Positions 11,801 to 22,930 of a DNA stretch of 64,000 bases are shown in pieces; the stretch's first letter is position 1; each line of letters begins with the position of its first letter. The stretch spans positions 66,120-130,119 of the forward strand of contig QANU01042739.1 of assembly GCA_003254905.1 (NCBI GenBank), read 5' to 3'. This DNA comes from Nissolia schottii (lineage: Eukaryota; Streptophyta; Magnoliopsida; Fabales; Fabaceae). A program made the position numbers and the translations under genes. The notes under the pieces were generated by a model that made no database searches, was not told the DNA's origin, and saw only the letters and a program-made list of their open reading frames with translations.

Positions 11801-12880
11801 AAACACGAAGTTAGCGTTAGAAAGGAAATTATAATAGCAGAGAACACCCCACCAACAGGGGTCAGTCCGAGTGGTAAGCGGCTTGGTATCGCTTAAGTAA
11901 GGTCACGAGTTCGGTGCTTGACCTGCCATAGTCAGGTGTAGGGCTATCAAAACTGGCGGGCCCGCCCGTTTAGGCCCGCGGGTCGGGCAAAAAATATATA
12001 TAATTTTAGGGTCCGGTTCATTTATGGTCGGTCAGCAGGCTTAAACGGGTCGCCCGCTAGTCCGTTTATTTCTTTTTTTAAATTCAAAAATTCAAAAAAA
12101 ATAAAAAAATTCTAAAAAAATTCTAAAAAATTATTTAAAAAATTAAAAAAATTTCACGGGCTCACGGGCGATCCGTGGGCCAAAAGGGTTGGGCCTAAAC
12201 CTATTTTTTACATATAAAGTCTGTCCATTTAACCGGATAAACAGACCGGACCCATTTTGACAGCATGCGTGACCGAGTCGACTCAAATTAGTCAAAGTCA
12301 TGCCTTGGATACCGGGCAGACAACTTAAATAAAATTAAAAAAAAGAGGACAGCCCACCCAATTTTTTGAATTCAAAAAGAAGAAAGAAAGAAAGAAAGAA
12401 AGGAAAAAAAAAACAGGGAACTACTCAGCGTCAAGAAATCGTAACCGATTTGAAACATAGAAAATGAAAAAAAGAGAAAAAAGAATTTAAGAAGAGCGCC
12501 GAAGAAAACAAAGAAATCGAAGTTCCATATTTATATGTATACCTGGAGACATATTTCGCAAGTAGTGTTTCCCTTCTCATTGCACCACGCCTGTATGCAA
12601 TCTCTATGAGCGAACTGGGCAATAAAACAATGCGGGTTTTGAAGAGGCCATTCCCCCGAAAGCACAAACCAAGAACAGAAGAGATTGCAAAAATTCTGGA
12701 TTAAATGTTTTCTTTTTCTTTTTCTTTTTTTACCTTAACGGTCCCAGAACAAGCACAAGGAGCTTCCAAGCCTTTTGGGCTCTCAAATTCTTCTTCGTGG
12801 CATATTCTACAGCGAGAGATCCCAGAAAGTGATCTCAAATCATCAACCAGCAGCACAACTTCTTCCGTGTTCCTTCTCAT
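8802..12880 (-). CDS. RING-CH (RINGv, C4HC3) membrane E3 ubiquitin ligase with DUF3675
   Basis: Seven exons join in frame with GT-AG introns: 12880-12734, 12614-12543, 11541-11474, 10582-10459, 9329-9249, 9151-9050, 8834-8802. They give 208 codons plus stop. The RING-CH ligands are C24, C27, C42, C44, H52, C55, C68 and C71. The DUF3675-type stretch [13 protein letters not shown] follows, then [12 protein letters not shown] and two hydrophobic segments (about 129-150 and 160-182), ending in an acidic tail [16 protein letters not shown] proteins recruit E2 enzymes and ubiquitinate targets at endomembranes or the plasma membrane; the substrate here is unknown. The reading frame extends upstream to a GTG at 12919, but no in-frame ATG lies there before a stop, so the ATG at 12880 is taken as start. 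The introns hold a SINE and a hairpin MITE. Confidence 0.9.
9920..10308. mobile_element. Hairpin MITE, MULE-like, 389 bp, in RING-CH intron 4
   Basis: The two ends form long inverted arms of roughly 100 bp (9920-10018 against 10308-10205), around a centre with GAATTCGCCAA-type sequence. The flanks carry a perfect 9-bp direct duplication, TCTAATTTC, at 9911-9919 and 10309-10317. A 9-bp duplication is typical of Mutator-like elements. No coding capacity. Confidence 0.85.
11857..12344 (+). mobile_element. tRNA-derived SINE, copy 1, with an inserted GC-rich element
   Basis: The 5' head has polymerase III-like boxes: A box GTCCGAGTGGTAAGCGG near 11863 and B box GGTCACGAGTTCGG near 11910. The 3' part (CGAGTCGACTCAAATTAG to CCTTGGATACCGGG, 12275-12316) matches the SINE at 47770-47958 read on the other strand, and an A-rich tail follows. 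The flanks GAGAACACCCCACCAAC (11840-11856) and GAGGACAGCCCACCCAA (12345-12361) look like an aged target duplication. The body is split by the repeat at about 11943-12270. It lies in intron 2 of the RING-CH gene. Confidence 0.75.
11943..12270. mobile_element. hAT-like non-autonomous element, copy 1 (nested in the SINE)
   Basis: Starts AGGGCTATCAAAACTGGCGG and ends CCCATTTTGACAGC, so the ends form an imperfect inverted repeat of the type TGTCAAAAYGGG. The GC-rich ends and AT-rich centre match the better-preserved copy at 46751-47067, for example TTCATTTATGGTC and CCCGCTAG. A clean target duplication was not found here. Confidence 0.6.
12370..12400. repeat. (AAAG)n microsatellite
   Basis: Short tract of AAAG repeats in intron 2 of the RING-CH gene, directly after the SINE flank. 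Confidence 0.8.
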
Positions 12881-12961
12881 GATTAACCGCAGCTCCTCCA
12901 CGCTTCCTTCAAACTCCACCCCCTCTTGTTTTCAAATTCTTTCAAATGGCACTACTTTGTT

Positions 12962-12980
12962 TCTCTCTCTCTCTCTCTCT
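12962..12980 (-). promoter_or_regulatory. GA/CT-rich leader of the RING-CH gene
   Basis: A pure CT run on the plus strand, read as GA repeats on the coding strand, sits about 80 bp upstream of the proposed start codon. Such GA/CT tracts are common in plant core promoters and 5' UTRs. No clear TATA box was identified. Confidence 0.35.
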
Positions 12981-13140
12981 GGAATCTGGACTTTAATATA
13001 TAACAAAAGGAAGCAACATTGGATTTCCAATACTACCCTTTGTGCACTTTTTCGGTTAGCAAAAGTAGATAAATCTGTCACTATTGGGATGAGACTCTTT
13101 TTCTTCCTAAGTATTTTAAAAAAAAAAAAATTCGTGTGCA

Positions 13141-13353
13141 CTTAATTATATATACTCATATATATATTATTAATAATGCATAAGTTTTATTCTTGTGAGT
13201 GCATAAATATTATAAATTTATAGATGATATTCTCAATTATACTTAATTAAATGTATAAACATTACAAATATTAAAACATAAACTTTATGTATATAAATAT
13301 AAGGTGTATGTACAGTGTATATTTTTTTAGTGTATGTGTAACGTGACTCTTTA
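13141..13353 (-). mobile_element. 0.2-kb MITE family M1, copy 1
   Basis: Shares the order ATTAATAATGCATAA, GAGTGCATAAATATTATAAA, GATGATATTCTCAATTATAC, CTTAATTAA, GGTGTATGTACAGTG with copies at 13686, 35285, 42045 and 46700. It is inverted relative to copy 2, which lies 330 bp away. Confidence 0.75.
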
Positions 13354-13685
13354 AAAAAAAAAAAGTTAAAAAGGTACGCGAGTAACGGGAGATCTAGTGG
13401 AGGAACCTAACCCCGAAGAAGGGTAGCTTTGACCCAATTAATTTGGCAGAGAGACATTGCAATGCAGGGTCAAACAAACCGTTTGCTTTTGGCTATAAAG
13501 CATTAGAGATTTCTCAAAATAAAAGAGAGAGAAAAAAAGCTTATGAGTACATTAATAGGTTCTAGAATTCCTTGCTTATATAAAGAGAACAAGTCATAGG
13601 GTTTGTGTAATTAGGAGGAGGAAGGGAGTGAGGGGGAAAGAAATGCATCTTAGCTAAGTCTTTGGGTAAGAAAAGTATATGCATC

Positions 13686-13907
13686 ATGAGTCTTGTTATA
13701 CGTACGCAAAAAAAAATACACACCATACGTACACTCTATGTTTATATACATAAAGTTTGTGTTTTAATGCATATAATATTTGTGCACTTAATTAAGTATA
13801 ATTGAGAATATCATCGATAAATTTGTAATGTTAGAATAAAGTTTATGCATTACAAATGATATATGTATAGGTGTATAAAATTAGATGTACATATAGCATT
13901 TTTGCCA
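13686..13907 (+). mobile_element. 0.2-kb MITE family M1, copy 2
   Basis: Begins with the family terminus ATGAGTCTTGTTATACGTAC and ends ATGTACATATAGCATTTTTG. The ends form an imperfect inverted repeat around GCTACACGTACAC. It has the opposite orientation to copy 1, so the 13.1-13.9 kb region could fold back. Confidence 0.75.
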
Positions 13908-15613
13908 TAAATTTGTCAATATACCGCAATTTTTTCTTAATTGGAATTTTTCGGGTACAATAGAACCTATCTCACGATCTTTTGCAGTTGAAGTTGTGCG
14001 ATCTACTATCATTATAAAATATATGGATGTACTTCTCATTTATGATGTGATCTTTACAATGTCTTTCTATGGTTATAATTGCTTGCGCAATAATTTTTTT
14101 TTTTTCTTTTTTGGTCGTTCGCCCGGTAATTAATATAAAAAATTGAATTTTCATTGTGGGCTAATTACATGTTTCTCTTCACAATCCTTTACTTTATAAA
14201 ATTTCAAGTTTCAGTACGCTAATTTTTCGCTCAAATTTACCATACGCTGCATGGTTTTGGCATTTCATGAATACATATACGTATAAAAAATCATATCATT
14301 TATATTGATACTTAATTTTTTTCATCTCAATTAATTAATTAATATCAAAATTGTATCATATATTAAAAGAGACAAGTATATTTATCTATATAATTTTTTT
14401 TCTAATGCAAAATTAATTCTCCATAATATATATATATATCACAACAAATCAATTCAGATTGCATCTCTTCTTCAAATAGAAAAACGTTTTTAGGTAGGCA
14501 TGTCCAACAACGTCCCGTCCCTTTGATAGTGTGTTAATTTTATTTTCAGTAACAACGTCTCTTTGTATAAATTGTTATACAAAGTAAAATTCTAATCCTA
14601 CATTTTCAGCAAGTCCTTTATTATCTAAAACCTCAAGTTCCATGAGTCTATTTTTCCCGTACTTTTTATCCCATGCATTCTATTTAGTGTATGCTTTTTT
14701 TTTTTACATTATTTAAGAATTAATTAAATAATAAATAATTAAATATAAAACTGAATTTACAGAGAATAATATAAATTTATCAATTTTATTTTGTAACATA
14801 TCAATAATACCAAACATATCAATTTTATTTTGTAGAATCTCAATAATATCAACCGTATCAATTTTAATTTTTGAAAAAAAATATGTAAGTAAAAAAAATT
14901 GTCAAAATTATGATACATTTAAAAAAAAGTAATTGGACGTCAATCTCAATTAAATTAAATTAAATTGATTAATATATTTTATTGTTTAGTGTCCACCAGT
15001 GTAGTGTCAATGACCTTCGCTGGCTTATAAATATGTCTAATAGTGGAACAATTAGCCCAAAAATTAATTAGTATTATATATATAATATGTCGAATATCTT
15101 ATATTATCAATTAAATGCAACAAATTAACACTACCACAAAAGGAGGAATTTGTGGCCGTCATTTCGCGGTGGTTAAATATAACCGCCACCATTTTATTGA
15201 CCATTCGTATTTTGTGGCGGTTGATATTAACCGCCACTAAGAGAAAGTACTTTGCAGTGAGACGAAGAGTACTTCCGCAATTATATTTTTCCAAAATCAA
15301 AAGAAACCTCACTCTGTTGCCTTCTCGCTTTCCTTCATCTCCGTGCCTCACCCTCTCAACTTTTAGTCTTCTCATTGTCTTCCTTCATCTCTACGCCTCA
15401 CCCTCTCAACCTTCCCCTGTCTCCATCGTGACGGCACCTCACCCACTCAACCTCGTAGGTCAATTTGAATTTTTCAAGTGGTGAACAACGAGAAGCTGAA
15501 GGAATTTTCAATTTGAAGTTGTATCAGTCACTTGTGGTGGCAATAGCATCGAGCAAACCGAAGCCCTAGAACCACAGCGATAGAACAGTGCTGAGAAAGA
15601 AGAAGAAGAAGCC

Positions 15614-15757
15614 ATGCATGATGTATCAAACGATCCTGACACTTCTGGTTTCGATTCCGATTCTGATGACGAAACTCAGTAGAACCTCCAACTTTAATCC
15701 CTGCAATCCGAGCTCGCCGCTAGCCCCTCCAACTACAATGCTCATGTGCAATTAATC
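15614..15757 (+). pseudogene. Captured gene fragment, SART3/PRP24-like N-terminus
   Basis: The frame from the ATG at 15614 reads an acidic stretch FDSDSDDETQ, a TAG, NLQL, a TAA, then SLQSELAASPSNYNAHVQ. Both stops sit where a single C-to-T change from a Gln codon would give them. The pattern of an acidic region followed by LQ..SELAA.PSNY.AHVQ resembles the start of the HAT-repeat region of plant SART3-like splicing factors. The frame is cut at 15758 by an insertion. It is a transposon passenger and not a functional gene. The family match is from memory of the motif. Confidence 0.5.
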
Positions 15758-15758
15758 T

Positions 15759-18700
15759 TGTAACACCCTAACTAACTGCTTATGCTATAGTCATAAGCAA
15801 TGCTCACTAGGTTGTTATCTGCTTTGGTTAGGGTTACTTTAGCCCCTACTTTTAACTTTGAAAATATTTTTTAGTTAGAAAATATGGACTGTTTTGAAAA
15901 TTTTAAAACTTTATCTTTATACATAAAATATGAGTCATGCCTCAGATAGAATTTATAAGGCAAGCGGTAAAGCACTATGCTTAATGGATAATTTCTCAAA
16001 TATAACAACATCAAAGCAACAAGCAAACAAGTGGTCCATCACATAACATCATAATAATTTACATAAGTTGTATTAGATTTCCGTACACACATAGTTTGGT
16101 ACTTTAGTTACATTATTCTACAATCCTATCTTAAGGGCTAATAGGAACATTTCCTCTTTAACCCTTGCTAAACTTCTTTGTGACTAGTCTTCTCGTACGC
16201 CTCTGTCCCAAGTGTTGATCCAGTACTATTCCTTCCTCTGTTTGACGTTAGTCCCTGGAGTCATAAACGAGTGGGGTGAGAACGTTGCGTTCTTAGTGGG
16301 CAACCTTAGGTTCGGGGAATCTTATTGTTCTCATTTATGATACAGGCCGCTCAGGGATCTCTATGTGTCATAGTTCTACTACATCCTTATTTGTTATTAA
16401 TATCCTTGCTAGTCCTGAACAGCTACCTATATTACAAGGTGACTGAGGGGACCTATTCTTTCATTATCTATGTCATATGTTCTCTATTTTAACTCTTAGG
16501 AAAACTAGCCCTCATTATAACATACTCTAGGATCTTCTAAAGGCCGTATCATTATGTCGTATTCGTGTCTTAATATGCATGATGCGTATCCTTTAGTTTA
16601 CATGTATGTCATATCATGATGTCATATTCATGTCTTAATATGCATGATGCCGTATCCTTTAATTTACATGTTTGTCATATCATGATGTCATATTCGTGTC
16701 TTAATATGCATGATGTCATATCCTTTAATTTACATGCCTTGTCGTATCATGGTGTCATATTCGTGTCTTATATATGCATGATGTCATATCCTTTAATTTA
16801 CATGTCGTGTCATATCATGATGTCGTATTCGTGTCTTGATATGCATGATGTCATATCCTTTAATTTACATGTCTTGTCATATCATGATGTCGTATCCTTT
16901 TAATGACATATCTTGTCATATCATGATGTCATATCCTTTTAATGCACATGTATTGTCATGTCATATTGTCGTATTCGTGTCTTAAAATGCATGATAAAGC
17001 ATGTGTAACATATACAAATTATCACATATCATGTTCTTAGCATAACTATCAGTCAATACCTCATAAAGCATTCACATGTTATAATCATATAATCATATAA
17101 TAATTTATCATTCATCCATTATCATGTTCTCATAAGCATAGGGCACATACTTTTACTTGATAAAACCTAACATAGCATATCAAGCATTTATTCCTTAAAC
17201 GACAAATCATGCATAAACTCACATAGTCACATAAGACATATCACATAGAATATACATAGCTCAATACTTCATGCTCAAGCATTTCCTAGACATAAACAAA
17301 CTTATCCAGCAACTATTCCAATAAATACAAAACGTGTATCTGCTTTCTGTCAGAAATAGGTAATCAGAAACCAGAGAGGTCACTCAGCCAAGAGGAGCTA
17401 GGAGGCGTCAAAGCAAGCTAGGAGTTAGCAGGGAACGTCAGAACCGGGAAAAGTGGGTAAATCTGACATAACCACAGTCTATGTGGTCTAAGATGCTTGA
17501 GGATATTCATGACGTGTTGTGTTAGGATATGCTAGGTTCTCTTGTTTAATGCCTCTTTGATGAACTATGATGATCCTATGTGAATATGTGTATATACATG
17601 CTTTATGTGATTCATGAATAGATTGTTAGGAAATATGAGATTTATGATGGAAATGGTTTTGGGAAACTTGGAAGTATGTTTATGGTTGTTAGAAATGGAT
17701 AATGAAGGATAAAAGAAATGTTCTAAGGATTGATGATGAGAAACCTTGTAGAACATGGAAAATTGCAGGAATTGGGAGCTGAAATTCGTCAGGTAACGCT
17801 GAGCGGCTAGGTTTCCCGCTGAGCGGTGAAAGGCGCTGAGCGGCCTATCCTATGCGCTGAGCAGCCTGACTGAAGTTTAGAATTCCCTTTCCGAAAATTA
17901 TCATTTCCCGCACACGAAAACCTTTCTTAAACATAGTTTTTCATACTGCTTACAATTATCCATGGATCTACTAATTTGACTAAGTATGCTAAATGTTATG
18001 AACTGAGGATTTATGTCTAAAACCTATGGACTGTTGACTGGAATGAACTGTATTGATGTATTTCTTATGTGATTATGTGTCATGGAATGGATTAAGGAAA
18101 GGAAAGGAAAAGAAAGGAAAAAGGAATAGGGCATGACGTCACTAAGTCCCTAAAAAAGAAAGGAAGGATAATGATGGTAAAAGATTCTTTTCCTAGCTGT
18201 GCCACTAGCCGGCAGGAAGGGCAAGCTGAACCCTACGATTATCTCATCCCTAGCATAAGGACGGGGTAGGATCCCCTCGCCATCCCTAGCATAAGGATGG
18301 ACTCTCCTATTGTGAGCTACTTAGGTTAAGTGCTGCCTAGTCCTCACGGTACTGAGACAGAAAGGAAGCCTATGGCGGTAGGCCACCGTTACGGGGGGTT
18401 GAGCTTGAGTATGTGCTCTAAGTGATATACAACTGTACATAAGTGGATGTGCGAAGAAGCTTATAATTAAAATGAGCACGGCTATAAGTGGGCGCGCACT
18501 GAAGCTTATTATGTGAATTATGTGGTTATATGCGATTACATGTGACATAGGAAGTAAGGTAGAAAACATATGACTTAGTTAATGAAGAGTAGGTTTCCCA
18601 GTCACATAGTTAATTTAGATAAAGCTGCTCAGGCTTAGTATGCATCTTAATAATCAGTAGGGCTATAGTATAATGGCAACACCTAGAAATCCCTGAGCGG

Positions 18701-19236
18701 CCTGGAGCCTGCATGAGGAAAAAGACGTCCCCTAGTCCCTAAGGTTTTCCACTGAGAGCGCTATGTTCTCACCCCACTCATTCATGACTTCAGGATTTGA
18801 TGAGGAATAAGGAGAGGAGCCGCAGGAGGAGGAAGTATTCCAAGACAGGATAGCAGAGGATTAGACTAATAGCTAGTAGATTGTATATATGTATATGCAC
18901 TGTTATGTGACCTTTGCACTCACTACTTAAGATATAACCTACAAACTTGTTATGAATGTATGATGGACCAACGTTTGCAATTTTGACATGTGCTAAATAC
19001 TTCCATATTCTATTGGTTAAGCATGCTATATTTCCGCTCGCGATGTATGCTCTAACGCGACAAGGCTCCTAATTTACTCCATGTAACGTACAAAGAAAAT
19101 TTTAATTTGGTCCATATTTTGGGTAGTAATATTTTTAATGTACAAACGGGACTAAGTATTATCCCCACCAGAGCAGATAACAACTTAGCCAACAAGATTG
19201 CGACTTAAGCGTAGGCTAGCTAGCTAGGGTGTTACA
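15759..19236. mobile_element. Long-ended repeat family (LE), copy a, palindromic
   Basis: The left end is TGTAACACCCTAACTAACTG; the right end, inverted, is TGTAACACCCTAGCTAGCTA. The arms stay alignable over hundreds of bases in opposite orientation. For example CATAAACGAGTGGGGTGAGAA near 16262 pairs with the inverse near 18770, and the CACTCAGG...TCTCTA-type block at 16350 pairs with sequence near 18690. The left arm holds a 64-67 bp minisatellite, and the middle holds four CGCTGAGCG motifs (17794-17870). No target duplication was recognised. It interrupts the captured fragment inside the CACTA element. Confidence 0.65.
16549..16985 (+). repeat. Minisatellite, unit about 64-67 bp
   Basis: Tandem units built on TCATGATGTCATATTCGTG, CTTAATATGCATGATG and CCTTTAATTTACATG. 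Five nearly full units are followed by shortened ones to about 16985. Any open frame through it is only a translated tandem repeat (MMSYSCLNMHDV-like). Confidence 0.9.
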
Positions 19237-19755
19237 GAAGCAATGATGACATCAAAAGCGAAGACAGGAGCGACAAAAAAAGTGAAGATAGGAGTGACGG
19301 TGGGATGTGGAGATTGCCGTTGGAGATAGAGGATGGTGATTTTGGATTTATGGGGGAGGGTGAGGGGAGTTTTGGGAGAAGGAAAAGGATTGAGAGAGTG
19401 AGGGTGAAGGAAGTCGAAGAGTGAGGGTTTAGAAACGAAGAAGGAAAAAAGTGAAAAGGGTGCTAATTAATTACTTCTTCGCGTGTCAGGATGAAATACC
19501 AATCGCTGCCTACACTTCTTAACCGCTGCAAAGTACTTTCTCTATGCAGCTGTTAGCCTCAACAACCACGAAATATGAATAATTGATGAAGCCACGGCGA
19601 AAGTAACAAACCGCCACAAGTAAACTGCCACCAATTTGTATTAGACTATGGCGGTTGGACTCAACTGCCGATAAATACAATTTCCCTTACTTTAGTGGCG
19701 GTTAAGAAGCAACCGTGCTACCCATCCACCGCTATATGCCACTTCTCTTGTAGTG

Positions 19756-22200
19756 ACACTACATGAGTTGTTCCCTAATTATGATAATATATTTGATATA
19801 TACAATGCAAATGATATGAGTTGTTATCTAATTATGATAATATATTCAATCATGATTTCATCCAATTTTAATATGTGAAAAATATACCTTCCATTTAAAT
19901 ATCATAGTATTTAGTTTTGATGTTTTTTTAATTGCATTAAATATTATATCATTACATTTTTGTGTGTACATTAACGTATAAATCAACCTACAAGTAAGTG
20001 GTTAGAGGTGCTTTTGAGTTGTAGGTAGGTTCTTGATTGTTAGTTCTCCCCCACCCCCCACCCCCAAATTGTATGCAAGCTCTTATGTTGGTGTGCTGGA
20101 TTTTTTGTGGTTGATCTTATGTTACTCATTTATTATAAGGTTAATTGCTTCAATTTCTCAGCAGATGAGGTCTAAGAGGTTCTTGGAAATTCAGCTATAG
20201 AGGGAGCGTCAAGAAGAGTACGACTTGCAGACATCAATATCTTTGGTTAATGCAAGCTAAATATAATAATGATCAATAGTTAAGAGCGACTGTGAATTTT
20301 CTTTCTACTATTTTATGTACTTACACTAAAAACATGAGTCATAAATTTTACAAATATACGCTTTCCTCTTTTATTTATTTATTTTTAATTTCAAGTTCTT
20401 AATGTAATGTGTTTGAAGAAAGATCATTCCAATTACAGGCAAATGCTCTTTGATTAATATTTGCATGAATAAGGAAAAAAAAATAATATTGTTGTAGTAT
20501 CCCATCAGATTAGATCAAAACACTTCACTCAAGAGAGAGAATGCAAAACACCATGATAGTTAAAAATGATCAATGTACAAGTCTTGCAAAGGAGATCAAG
20601 CAAGAACCACAAAAGTGCATCAAGTCATCGTAGGTGATTTGTTACGAAAAGATTTTTGCGAATTAATACTTTTATATGTACTTTATTTTATATATTATAT
20701 ATAAAATGCGTTAACTGTTATCAACCACATTAACTTAAATTACTATCTAATTTTTAACCCCTGCTTAACGCACGGTTAACTGCTAGTTATTTTTAAATGG
20801 AATTGTTTTGGGTATAGCGGCTGCTAATGCAATGTTATTCACATTTGGTTCTAAAAAATGTATCTAGTGAAAAGTTATTGAAAGGAACATCATTCTTCTT
20901 TAATAAGGAAAAAAAAAAAAAATATTGTTGTAGTATCCCATCAATGTACTCCTCACGGTAAAATGTATATGGTTTTCAATAACAAAAGGAGAAAAAGGAT
21001 ACTGTGAATGTTCTTATTTTTAATTGTGTGGTGGAGATTTGTGAGCGGGAATAATAAAAAATTTATTGGATTGAATAAACGAAAATATCAATATTTTTAA
21101 ATACATCAAAAATAACTTAAAGTTCTAAAAAATAGTTGAACACTCAACAAGAAAATTTTATTTTCTTGATTTTTTTAACAAATGTTTATTAATACATTTG
21201 TTTACAATGTACACCTAACCTTGCTCCACTACAGAGGTAGCAAAGCATCCATCCATTGTTTGTAAATTTAACTGTTTTGATTCGGAGTGAATACTGAAAG
21301 GTGCAAAGCATCCAATGTTAGCATTTCCTTATTGAACATCGATGTCTTACCTTAGAAGTTCATGTAAATATCATTCAGGTTATGGTTCATACTATATATA
21401 TTTATATAAAAATAGAGCCTTTCAGATAAGGTGCACCATATACATAATAAAAAAGGCTCAATACATCAACCATGGATATGTTGTTCCCATTCCGAAAGGT
21501 GCACCATATACATAAAAAAAAAAGGGGGCTCAATACATCAACCTTGGATATGTTGTTCCCATTCCGAAAGGGGCTTATGATGTCTGGGCTGGTGTTCGGT
21601 TCTTTCGCCTCCAATCACCACAAAAATTAGAAGAAGCTCCGTGTGAACTAGGTCTTTCTCAGTTGTTTTATGCTTTACTTGGTTTGGGAGAAAATGAGAA
21701 GAAAAATATTGAAAGGAAAGGAAATATATGAATATTGATATTTTGTTTTACTAGGTTGAGAAAAATATTATGGTATCCATTATGGACTAAATTCGAATAG
21801 TCCATCAAAGCCCAATAGTTAAGGTCCAACTTGGACCTCCATATTGTATGCCAAATTGAGTATAGTCAGGCCCACGTAATGTCAGCCTATTCGCTACGTC
21901 TACACGTACGATCCATTTGTCCTAATCTTAGATAATAAACTCTCACAGATTTTTGAGATATTTTGAGATACACTATAACGTAACTGGAATGAATCCAATT
22001 CACTCATAACCTTAGATGTATATCTCTCTTACTTGGCATTATAGTACCTTTTGCAGGTACTCTGCTATAACATTCCTAATTTTATGATAGGATTAACTCA
22101 CCAATCATATGTTAGTAAAGATAAGATTAGGAATTAACCTTGGTGGAAAAGTAATTAAGAGCAAAACAAGCTCAAAATGGAAAAGTTGACCAAAAGTTAA
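19756..22200. other. AT-rich intergenic DNA, no gene recognised
   Basis: Contains a partial tandem duplication at 19762-19850 (GAGTTGTTCCCTAATTATGA units) and a duplicated short segment ATTGTTGTAGTATCCCATCA at about 20490 and 20927. It also holds a two-unit tandem repeat at 21424-21572. Nothing with coding character was found. Confidence 0.6.
21424..21572. repeat. Two-unit tandem duplication, about 72-78 bp
   Basis: Two direct copies share AGGTGCACCATATACATAA, GGCTCAATACATCAACC and ATGTTGTTCCCATTCCGAAA. Confidence 0.85.
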
Positions 22201-22229
22201 ATTGTTGATTGAAAGTTAAACTTAAGAAT

Positions 22230-22560
22230 TGAAACGCTGAAAACTAGTAAGTGCACTAATCATTCAAGTAATAGTGAGTAAATACTTGAGTTGCTGAAAC
22301 TACGAAGATAATATTACACTTTAATTTTAATTAATAAATAACCGAATTGAATTGTTTGAAGTGATAAGAAAGAATCGAGATTGAGCGCAATTGAGATAAA
22401 ATAATAATAAAAGGAAAGGCAAGAAAGGAAATGACTAGGAAATGGGAAATAACAGTAGGGCTAGTGATTTCACCTACTCTAGACTCGGTGAACTCAGACA
22501 AATTCACACAACTACTCTAAAACAATTATTATACAATTATCTGTTGAGCTATTGACATGC
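22230..22560. repeat. Dispersed repeat related to 59095-59400
   Basis: Shares a series of blocks in the same order with 59095-59400: TCAAGTAATAGTGA, GATAATATTACACTTT, AAAATAATAATAAAAG, CACCTACTCTAGA and CACACAA. It is probably a decayed LTR-retrotransposon segment. Confidence 0.55.
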
Positions 22561-22689
22561 AATTGTACCATTCATTCAATTGATTTTTTTACATTGTAGC
22601 TTTATGACTTTATTTTATTTAAAGTCAAATCATTAATTATTTTTTGGATCCCCAATTATTTTCATAAGCATAAATTCAGGAAAGTATGA

Positions 22690-22930
22690 CTAACAATTTG
22701 TTTTCCAGTGGGATAAAAGTGTTCTAATGCTTTTTGTTATATACATTATCTATCTCTTTGTGTTTGTTGTCATAAAAAAGGGGAGATTAAAAACTATGGA
22801 CTCAAGCATGGTATTTAAAGATTTTGATGATAACAAAAGAATACATGCAAAAAGTTTTGAAGATCAAGAAGAATTCCTTCAAGATATATTCAGGATTATC
22901 GTCATTAGGGATGACAATGGGGCGGTTTAA
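22690..22930 (+). mobile_element. Possible Ty1/copia (Sirevirus-like) remnant
   Basis: The block AAAAAAGGGGAGATTAAAAA, followed by TTTTGATGATAACAAAAGAA, resembles the segment found after the pol stop and near the 3' LTR of Sirevirus elements in legumes. It is short, has no coding domain, and is a low-confidence call. Confidence 0.35.

Larger units (their letters stand above)
12981..15128. other. AT-rich intergenic DNA with two MITE copies
   Basis: No convincing gene. It holds the upstream region of the RING-CH gene, two inverted copies of a 0.2-kb MITE (listed separately), poly-T and ATTA-rich tracts, and short tandem stretches such as AATTTTATTTTGTA near 14780-14840. Open frames here are short and AT-driven. 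Confidence 0.6.
15129..19755. mobile_element. CACTA (En/Spm-type) non-autonomous element with captured gene fragment
   Basis: The left end is CACTACCACAAAAGG and the right end reads, inverted, CACTACAAGAGAAGTGG. Both subterminal regions (15160-15240 and 19500-19740) hold many copies of GTGGCGGTT or AACCGCCAC in both orientations, as expected for CACTA transposase binding sites. A matching 3-bp target duplication was not seen (taa against aca). No transposase remains. The interior carries a broken coding fragment (15614-15757) and is split by a large palindromic element (15759-19236). Confidence 0.75.

Noticed and set aside
11860-11930. tRNA gene suggested by A and B boxes (also at 47900-47958)
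   Set aside because: The sequences lack a complete cloverleaf and are followed by a SINE body, tail and target duplication.
12705-13145. Plus-strand ORF of 146 codons over the RING-CH first exon
   Set aside because: Antisense of exon 1 and its leader; low-complexity Ser/Phe runs from CT repeats.
16616-16903. ORF of 95 codons with repeated MMSYSCLNMHDV
   Set aside because: Translation of the tandem minisatellite; no sign of selection on protein.
16549-16985. Tandem array as a possible CRISPR array
   Set aside because: This is plant nuclear DNA. The units are contiguous and diverge along their whole length, with no unique spacers of constant size.
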